In this document: one piece after another, positions 1 through 5,278 of the stretch
Position numbering within the stretch: position 1 is the first letter of the stretch
Layout: every line of letters starts with the position of its first letter
Source of the DNA: Betaproteobacteria bacterium
Lineage (GTDB): Bacteria; Pseudomonadota; Gammaproteobacteria; Burkholderiales; SG8-39
NCBI GenBank assembly: GCA_007280315.1
Contig: QYQC01000107.1
Location: forward strand, 1 to 6,534
DNA length: 6,534 nt
Reading direction: 5' to 3'
Translations under genes and position numbers: made by a program
Notes under the pieces: model-generated
The model's database searches: none
Seen by the model: the letters and a program-made list of their open reading frames with translations, nothing else
Told to the model about the DNA's origin: nothing

Positions 1-191
1 TAGCCAAGTCCCTGGTCACGCTCGTCCGTTCCCCACAGCGCGGCGAGGCGCCCGCCCTGGTCTTTTACCGTCTGACAGAAGCCCGGAAGTTCCGCGGCCG
101 CGGCCTCGGCGGACCACGCCGGCACCGCGCCGGGGAGTTCAGTCAGTTGCATCGGTAAACTGTCAAACGCCATGGCGTGTCCGGCCTTCAT
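1..191 (-). CDS. hyfG: HyfG-like hydrogenase-4 / NuoC-NuoD-type subunit, N-terminal fragment (gene continues past the left edge)
   Basis: About 63 codons are visible, beginning MKAGHAMAFDSLPMQLTELP and followed by an Ala/Glu-rich stretch and RLAALWGTDERDQGLG. The 'ALWGTDER' segment resembles the start of the NuoC-like (30 kDa) domain that opens HyfG/HycE-type large subunits. HyfG proteins carry a NuoC-like domain followed by a NuoD / [NiFe] large-subunit domain in the cytoplasmic arm of the complex. The catalytic part is outside the window, so nickel ligation cannot be judged. I chose the ATG at 191 because it overlaps the hyfF stop as ATGA, the same kind of coupling seen at hyfB/hyfC. In-frame ATGs at 173 and 152 are alternatives, and none has a strong Shine-Dalgarno sequence. 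Identity rests mainly on position after hyfF plus the short motif. A fragment this short could equally be annotated as a NuoC/NuoD-like oxidoreductase subunit. Confidence 0.72.
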   Translation of the reverse strand, partial: MKAGHAMAFDSLPMQLTELPGAVPAWSAEAAAAELPGFCQTVKDQGGRLAALWGTDERDQGLG

Positions 192-1642
192 CCGATCAGT
201 TTCGCTGCGACCCGGTACCAGTCGACCAGGTAGGGCGGAATGTAAAAGCCCAGAACCAGCACGATGCCCAGATGCGCGAACACCGGAATCAGCGCCGGCG
301 GGTGCGGCAGGCGCTTCGCAGTGGTCTCGCCGAACACCATCGGCTGCACTTTACTGAACACGGCGGCGAAGGCCACGCCCAGCGCGATCAGCAGGAACGG
401 CGTTGCCCAGGGCTGCTGGCGCATGGCGCTGGTGAGAATCAGAAATTCGCTGGCGAATACGCCGAAGGGCGGCAGACCGAGAATCGCGACCGAGCCCAGC
501 ATCAGACCCCAGCCTACTGTGGGACTGACTTTCATCAGGCCGCGAATGTCGTCCATGATCTGCGTACCCGCCTTTTGCGCTGCATGACCGACAGCGAAGA
601 AAATCGCACTTTTCGTTAGAGAGTGCACCGTCATATGCAGCAGGCCGGCGAAGTTGGCGATGGGCCCGCCCATGCCGAAGGCAAAGGTGATGAGCCCCAT
701 GTGCTCCACCGAAGAATAGGCGAACATGCGCTTGATGTCCTTCTGCCGCGACAGGAAGAATGCGGCGACCACCACCGACAGCAGGCCGAAACCCATCATC
801 AAATGACTGGCAAAGGGCGCCTGCAGCGCGCCGTCCACCAGCACCTTGCAGCGCAGGAGGGCATACAGCGCGACATTGAGCAAGAGTCCCGAGAGTACCG
901 CCGATACCGGCGTCGGGCCCTCTGCATGGGCGTCGGGCAGCCAGTTGTGCAGCGGCACCAGTCCGACCTTGGTGCCGTAGCCCACCAGCAGGAATACGAA
1001 GGCGAGCGACATCACCGTCGGCTCCAGGCTGCCGGCCACGGCAGACAGATGGGTCCACAGCAGCGCGCCGCTGCCTGCGCCCAGCACCTTTTCCGAAGCG
1101 GAGTAGAGCAGGATGGTGCCGAACAGGGCCTGGGCGATACCCACGCCGCAGAGTATGAAATATTTCCACGCCGCCTCCAGGCTCGCCGGCGTGCGGTACA
1201 GGCTCACCAGCAGCACGGTAGTCAGCGTGGCCGCCTCCAGTGCGACCCAGAGGATGCCGAGATTGTTGGTCAGGAGCACCAGCAGCATGGTGAACACGAA
1301 CAGCTGGTACATGCTGTGAAACAGGCGCAGCCGGTTGTCGGAGAGTTTGCCGTGCGCGTGCTCGATGCGCATGTACGGACGCGAAAACAGCGACGTCGTC
1401 ATGGAAACGAAAGCGGTGAGCGCAACCAGGAATACATTGAGCGAATCGACGAAAAACTGTTCGTCCGCCGTGATCACCGGCCCGTTCGATATGATTTCCG
1501 CGGTCAGCGCCGCGGCCGCGATGAAGGTGGAAACGCTCATCGCGATGTTCAATTCCGCGGCCCAGCGCTTGTGTCCCCATAGCGCGAGCAGGACCCCGCC
1601 GAGAAGCGGTGTGCCGAGCACAAGGTAGAGTTGCCAGTTCAT
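188..1642 (-). CDS. hyfF: Hydrogenase-4 component F, NuoN/NuoM-like proton-translocating membrane subunit
   Basis: A 484-residue, highly hydrophobic protein of the complex-I antiporter-like family, probably with about 14 membrane helices. It is expected to conduct protons (or Na+) in the membrane arm of a hydrogenase-4-like complex. Visible family marks: the TM5-type glutamate in WVALEAATL (E136); the TM7-type lysine in GYGTKVGLVPLHNWLPDAHA (K225); PTPVSAVLSGLLLN (244-256); YSSVEHMG (309-316); a His/Lys helix HMTVHSLTKSAIFF (H336, H340, K344); and GLPPFGVFASEF with E399. At the position of the TM8 lysine of HyfB the protein has Asn (N256), which I recall as normal for HyfF and which helps separate it from HyfB/HyfD. 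The C-terminal tail is short; E. coli HyfF, as I recall, is roughly 40 residues longer. The ATG at 1642 lies 25 nt after the hyfE stop with no good Shine-Dalgarno. Its stop overlaps the next start. Confidence 0.92.
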   Translation of the reverse strand: MNWQLYLVLGTPLLGGVLLALWGHKRWAAELNIAMSVSTFIAAAALTAEIISNGPVITADEQFFVDSLNVFLVALTAFVSMTTSLFSRPYMRIEHAHGKLSDNRLRLFHSMYQLFVFTMLLVLLTNNLGILWVALEAATLTTVLLVSLYRTPASLEAAWKYFILCGVGIAQALFGTILLYSASEKVLGAGSGALLWTHLSAVAGSLEPTVMSLAFVFLLVGYGTKVGLVPLHNWLPDAHAEGPTPVSAVLSGLLLNVALYALLRCKVLVDGALQAPFASHLMMGFGLLSVVVAAFFLSRQKDIKRMFAYSSVEHMGLITFAFGMGGPIANFAGLLHMTVHSLTKSAIFFAVGHAAQKAGTQIMDDIRGLMKVSPTVGWGLMLGSVAILGLPPFGVFASEFLILTSAMRQQPWATPFLLIALGVAFAAVFSKVQPMVFGETTAKRLPHPPALIPVFAHLGIVLVLGFYIPPYLVDWYRVAAKLIG

Positions 1643-1653
1643 GCCGAACCGGC
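1643..1653 (-). other. Small hairpin immediately upstream of the hyfF start
   Basis: The transcript strand reads GCCG-GTT-CGGC directly against the hyfF ATG: a 4-bp GC stem with a 3-nt loop. It lies where a Shine-Dalgarno sequence would be expected and none is obvious. It could slow initiation or favour reinitiation by ribosomes arriving from hyfE, but a stem this short arises often by chance in GC-rich DNA. Only the base pairing is observed. Confidence 0.3.
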
Positions 1654-1667
1654 CAGCGCACTGGGTT

Positions 1668-2330
1668 TCATTCTTCCTTCAGCTTCTCGAGGTGGCGGAT
1701 GTCGAGGCTGTCGAAGCGCTCGCGGATCTGGAAGAAAAACACGCCAAGGATGACCATGCCCACCAGCACGTCGAGGGCGATGCCGAATTCGACCACCATG
1801 GGCATGCCGTAGGTGGCGCTGGTGGCGGCGAAGAACAGGCCGTTTTCCATGGCGAGAAAACCGATTACCTGCGGCACCGCCTTGGAGCGCGTGATCATCA
1901 TCAGGAACGCGAGCAGCACGCACGCAAGCGCAATGCCCAGGGTGCTCTTGGTAATGGTGCCGGCGAGCTGGGAGATCGGCAGCGCCACATTGAACGCCAG
2001 TATCACCAGCACGATGCCGACGAGCATGGTGGTGGGAATATTGATCAGCGTCTCCACGTCCCATTTGACATTGAGCCTGCGGATCAGGCGGTGCAGTACC
2101 CACGGCAGAATCAGCACCTTGAGCACGAAGGTCAGCGTCGCGGAATAATACAAATGATGCTGCCCGGTGCTGAATGCCACCACCAGAGTCGATAGCGTCA
2201 GCGTCAGCCCCTGCAGCGCGAACAGGTTGATGAGCGACAGAATGCGCCGCTGCGTCAGCATCGCGAACGACAGCAGCAGCAGCACGGCGGCGAGCAGGTT
2301 GATGATTTGTGAAGCCAGGGGCAGATGCAC
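1668..2330 (-). CDS. hyfE: Hydrogenase-4 component E, NuoK-related membrane subunit
   Basis: A 220-residue membrane protein, close to the usual ~216 for HyfE, with about seven predicted helices. HyfE is thought to be a NuoK-like module in the membrane arm beside the antiporter subunits. The second half has the key NuoK-type feature, a membrane-embedded glutamate in GFLAMENGLFFAA (E162), and a second acidic helix, VVEFGIALDVLVG (E181, D187). The first half is Leu-rich (LLAAVLLLLSF, 12-22) and includes YYSATLTFVLKVLILPWVLH (61-80). The C-terminus is a short charged cytoplasmic tail, RHLEKLKEE. The start is a GTG at 2330, one nucleotide after the hyfC stop, chosen because a good GGAGG lies 6 nt upstream and no in-frame ATG occurs before residue 24. 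It is the only gene of the set here with a clear Shine-Dalgarno of its own. Confidence 0.93.
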   Translation of the reverse strand: MHLPLASQIINLLAAVLLLLSFAMLTQRRILSLINLFALQGLTLTLSTLVVAFSTGQHHLYYSATLTFVLKVLILPWVLHRLIRRLNVKWDVETLINIPTTMLVGIVLVILAFNVALPISQLAGTITKSTLGIALACVLLAFLMMITRSKAVPQVIGFLAMENGLFFAATSATYGMPMVVEFGIALDVLVGMVILGVFFFQIRERFDSLDIRHLEKLKEE

Positions 2331-2331
2331 C

Positions 2332-3282
2332 TCAGGCCTCCAGCAGAAAGTGAATCAGCATCGCCAGCACCGCCAGCAGAAAGGCGGTGCCGAGAAACTC
2401 GGGAGCGCGGAATATGCGCATCTTCGCGCTTACCGTTTCGATCACCGCCAGCGCGAAGCCGCCGACGCCGAGCTTGGCTGCGAGCGCGGGCAGCGCCAGC
2501 ACCAGGCCGAGCGCGTCGCCGCCCTGGGCAATGCCGAAGGGGAAAAACAGCGCGATTCCGATGCAGGAGTAGACGAAAAGTTTCAGAGCCGCGGACCATT
2601 CGATCAGCGCCAGGTGGCGCCCTGAATACTCGAGCACCATCGCTTCGTGGATCATCGTGAGTTCCAGGTGCGTGGACGGATTGTCCACCGGAATGCGCGC
2701 GTTCTCGGCGAGCGAAACCATGGTGAATGCAACCCCGGCCAGGGCTAGGCTGGGGTAGACGACGAACTCCGCCTGCGTCAGCTGGGCGACGATGGTGGCG
2801 AGCGAAGTAGAGTGGGATATCAGCGAGGCGGTGAACAGCACCATCAGCAGCGCCGGCTCGGCGAGGAACCCGACCATCATTTCGCGTCGTGCGCCGAGCG
2901 AACCGAATGCGGTGCCGATGTCCATGGCGGCAAGCGAAATGAAAACACGCGCCAGGGCGAGGATGCCGACCAGGGCGATGGCGTCGGCCGCGGGGGAGAA
3001 CGGCAGGTCGGTGCCGAGCGTGGGCACGATCGCCGCGGCGAGGCACATGCAGGCGAACAGCGCATAGGGAGTGGCGCGGAACAGGGGCGAGGCGTTGTGG
3101 GCCAGCACCGCCTCCTTGGCAAATAATTTCCGCAACGTGCGGTACGGCTGCAGGACGCCGGGGCCGTTCTTGTTCTGCAGCCAGGCGCGGCACTGGTTTA
3201 CCCAGCCGAGCAGAATCGGCGCGAGCAGCACCGCGAGCAGTACCTCGGTAAGTTGGGCGACGAGTCCGGGCCAGGAAATCAT
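2332..3282 (-). CDS. hyfC: Hydrogenase-4 component C / formate hydrogenlyase subunit 4, NuoH-like membrane subunit
   Basis: A 316-residue NuoH/HycD-family protein with about eight helices. It anchors the peripheral electron-transfer arm to the membrane and couples redox change to the pumping subunits. Family marks in order: the first cytoplasmic loop QNKNGPGVLQPYRTLRKLF (36-54), which contacts the peripheral arm; MDIGTAFGSLGARREMM (120-136); and the acidic loop AENARIPVDNPSTHLELTM (192-210), followed by IHEAMVLEYSGRHLALIEW (211-229). These match HyfC/HycD rather than a true NuoH. The length is close to the ~310-320 usual for HyfC. The ATG at 3282 overlaps the hyfB stop (ATGA) and has no clear Shine-Dalgarno, so translation is probably coupled to hyfB. 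The reading frame stays open for about 100 codons upstream inside hyfB, but that part has no family similarity, which supports the internal start. Confidence 0.94.
   Translation of the reverse strand: MISWPGLVAQLTEVLLAVLLAPILLGWVNQCRAWLQNKNGPGVLQPYRTLRKLFAKEAVLAHNASPLFRATPYALFACMCLAAAIVPTLGTDLPFSPAADAIALVGILALARVFISLAAMDIGTAFGSLGARREMMVGFLAEPALLMVLFTASLISHSTSLATIVAQLTQAEFVVYPSLALAGVAFTMVSLAENARIPVDNPSTHLELTMIHEAMVLEYSGRHLALIEWSAALKLFVYSCIGIALFFPFGIAQGGDALGLVLALPALAAKLGVGGFALAVIETVSAKMRIFRAPEFLGTAFLLAVLAMLIHFLLEA
2337..2341 (-). promoter_or_regulatory. Shine-Dalgarno sequence for hyfE (decides the GTG start)
   Basis: GGAGG on the transcript strand, with 6 nt between it and the GTG at 2330. 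It lies within the last codons of hyfC. This spacing is ideal and supports the GTG start of hyfE. Confidence 0.75.
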
Positions 3283-5258
3283 CTGACGAACAAGAGCAGC
3301 ACAAGCAGAGTGACGAAGCTGTACATCAGATATACCGAGATGCGGCCGCGCTGTAACAGCGTCACCACCCGGGTGAGTGCGTTGGTGACCCGGGCCAGCG
3401 GCAGATAGAGCCAGTACCAGAGATGATCCTCGACGCTGACGCGGTAGCGCGGCGCCGCGTCGAAGGGCGTAGGCAGTTCGCGCTGCATGCGGAAAAATGG
3501 TTCGAACACCTGGCGGATCGGCTGGCCGAAACCCTCGGCGGTATCCTGCATGCGCGCGGTCTGTGCCGGAAAGCCGCAGTCCCACGGTGGCGCGCGGCGC
3601 ACCCGGCCGTGATAGAAGCGGCGCACCGCGAGCCAGGTCAGAAGCCAGACCGCGAGTATGCCGAGAAGGAACAGCAGTGGCGCATAGCTCGCGCGCTCCG
3701 GTCCGATCGGTGTGAGGAACATCCAGCCGGTCGCGCTCGCGCCCAGGGTCTTGCCCAGCAGCTGGCCGGTCACCGAATCGATGACGCCGATGACCGCCAC
3801 CGGCGCAATGCCGAGGGCGATGCAGCCGGCGGCGAGCCAGACCAGGCCGGCGCGTTCCCAGGTGCCTGCGTCATGCGCGCTCGCCAGGCTGGGCTCGCGC
3901 GGCTGGCCGAGAAACACCACGCCATAGAACTTGACCATGACATAGCCCGCCAGTGCCGTGGCGAGCGCGATTGCGGCGGCGGCGACGGGAATCAGCATGT
4001 TCAGGTAGGGATGCGGCAGGTTGGGCGTGAACAGGAATGCCTGCAGCATCAGCCACTCGGAGACGAAGCCGTTCAGCGGCGGCAGGCCGGCGATGGCGAG
4101 CGTGCCCACCAGCGCCAGCCAGGCGACCCAGGGCATGCGGTGGATCAAGCCGCCGAGCTTGCCCAGCGCGCGCTCGCGCGTGGCATGCAGCACCGACCCG
4201 GTGGCAAGGAACAGCAGGCTCTTGAAGTAGGCGTGATTGATCGCGTGATACAGCGCCGCGGTGAGAGCGAGCGCGGCCAGGGCGCGCATGCCGTAGGACT
4301 GGAAGATAACGGCAAGACCGATGCCGACCAGGATAAAACCGATGTTTTCGATCGAGGAATAGGCGAGCAGGCGTTTCATGTCGCTTTGCACGGCGGAGAA
4401 CACCACGCCGTACAAAGCGGTGGCGAGGCCGAGGACCAGGATGACCACACCCCACCACCACACCTGCGTGTGCAGCAGATCGAACAGCACCCGCAGCAGA
4501 CCGTAGATGGCGGTCTTCAGCATTACCGCGGACATCAGCGCGGACACCGGCGAGGGCGCCGCCGGGTGTGCCTCGGGCAACCACACATGCAGCGGCAGCA
4601 TGCCGGCCTTGGCGCCGAAGCCGAACAGCGCCAGCGCAAACGCGACCGTCGCCGCGACCGGCGCAAGCTGCACCGCGCGCATGTTGTCGAACGTATAGTC
4701 GCCGCTGCCATGCAGCAGGCCGAAACAGAGCAGGATGCCGATGGCGCCGACGTGGGCGATCAGGAGGTAAAGAAAACCGGCGCGCCGGATTTCGGCTTTG
4801 GCATGGTCGCTGGTGACGAGGAAATAGGATGACAGCGCCATCGTTTCCCAGAACACCATGAACGCATAGGCATCGTCGGCAAGCAGCACCAGCGCCATGC
4901 TGGCGATGAACAGGTGGTAGTACAGGCACTGCAGCCCCGGCGGTGTGCCTTCGCCGCGGCGAAAATAGCCGGCGGCGAAAACAGAAATTCCGGCGGTCAC
5001 GGCGCCGAGCAGCAGCAGGAAGAATGCCGACAGCGCATCCAGACGCAGGTGGAACGGCAGATCGGGCAGCCCCAGCGGCAACACCCGCGACTGAATTTCG
5101 CCGCCGAGCGCGTCAAGCGCCGCCGCTGCCAGCAGCAAGGCGCCGAGCGCGCCGGCAGGAAACAGCACCCGGCTGACCAGAAGCAGGTTTCGCGGAAAGA
5201 AAACGCCGGCAATCCCGAGCACCAGCCACAACGCGATCACGCCCAGGATCAGCTGCAT
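3279..5258 (-). CDS. hyfB: Hydrogenase-4 component B / formate hydrogenlyase subunit 3, NuoL-like antiporter subunit
   Basis: A 659-residue membrane protein, close to E. coli HyfB (about 670), with roughly 16 helices. It belongs to the complex-I antiporter-like family and should be a proton-conducting subunit of the membrane arm. Marks: FMVFWETMALSSYFLVT with the TM5 glutamate (E138); GFGAKAGMLPLHVWLPEAH (213-231) with the TM7 lysine K217; PSPVSALMSAVMLKTA with the TM8 lysine K248; YSSIENIG (300-307); LYHAINHAYFKSLLF with H338, H342 and K346; GLPPLNGFVSEW (391-402); and K443 in the late helix MVKFYG. The C-terminal extension has PPWDCGFP (557-564), FGQPIRQVFEPFF (577-589) and a last anchor helix, SVYLMYSFVTLLVLLLF, typical of HyfB/HycC rather than NuoL. 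The ATG at 5258 is 20 nt after the metG stop and has no strong Shine-Dalgarno. The first gene usually found in E. coli-type hyf operons, hyfA, is not present in front of it. Confidence 0.94.
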   Translation of the reverse strand: MQLILGVIALWLVLGIAGVFFPRNLLLVSRVLFPAGALGALLLAAAALDALGGEIQSRVLPLGLPDLPFHLRLDALSAFFLLLLGAVTAGISVFAAGYFRRGEGTPPGLQCLYYHLFIASMALVLLADDAYAFMVFWETMALSSYFLVTSDHAKAEIRRAGFLYLLIAHVGAIGILLCFGLLHGSGDYTFDNMRAVQLAPVAATVAFALALFGFGAKAGMLPLHVWLPEAHPAAPSPVSALMSAVMLKTAIYGLLRVLFDLLHTQVWWWGVVILVLGLATALYGVVFSAVQSDMKRLLAYSSIENIGFILVGIGLAVIFQSYGMRALAALALTAALYHAINHAYFKSLLFLATGSVLHATRERALGKLGGLIHRMPWVAWLALVGTLAIAGLPPLNGFVSEWLMLQAFLFTPNLPHPYLNMLIPVAAAAIALATALAGYVMVKFYGVVFLGQPREPSLASAHDAGTWERAGLVWLAAGCIALGIAPVAVIGVIDSVTGQLLGKTLGASATGWMFLTPIGPERASYAPLLFLLGILAVWLLTWLAVRRFYHGRVRRAPPWDCGFPAQTARMQDTAEGFGQPIRQVFEPFFRMQRELPTPFDAAPRYRVSVEDHLWYWLYLPLARVTNALTRVVTLLQRGRISVYLMYSFVTLLVLLLFVR

Positions 5259-5278
5259 GGTCTAGCCGGGCAGCAACA

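Noticed and set aside
623..1582. A 319-codon plus-strand open frame opposite hyfF
   Set aside because: Same low-complexity antisense composition. hyfF on the other strand has all the family motifs over the same interval.
2268..2285. CAG/CTG trinucleotide run in hyfE
   Set aside because: It is four or five CTG codons for a Leu-rich membrane helix (LLLL). This is common in GC-rich membrane genes and too short to treat as a microsatellite of note.
3361..3389. Inverted repeat GTCACCA...TGGTGAC with a CACCCGGGTG core near the 3' end of hyfB
   Set aside because: The arms are only 7 bp with a 15-nt spacer. It lies in coding sequence for a repetitive peptide (RVTNALTRVVT) at the end of a conserved domain, has no T-run, and is followed by coupled hyfC. 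Probably chance.
3283..3585. A ~100-codon N-terminal extension of HyfC
   Set aside because: The frame is open upstream only because of GC bias inside hyfB. The residues there are Arg/Pro/Gly-rich and unlike a membrane subunit, while the ATG at 3282 gives the normal family length and an ATGA overlap.
3423..4832. A 469-codon plus-strand open frame opposite hyfB
   Set aside because: Its protein is rich in Arg, Gln, His and Gly with no domain-like pattern, as expected from the antisense of a Leu/Ala/Val-rich GC-rich membrane protein gene. The minus-strand HyfB match is complete and convincing.
188..5258. Reading the cluster as part of a standard nuo (complex I) operon or an Mrp antiporter operon
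   Set aside because: The B-C-E-F order, the HyfB C-terminal extension (WDCGFP, FGQPIRQVFEPFF), the HyfE protein and the HyfC loop motifs fit hydrogenase-4/formate hydrogenlyase. nuoA, nuoI and nuoJ, or mrp companions, are missing from between the genes.
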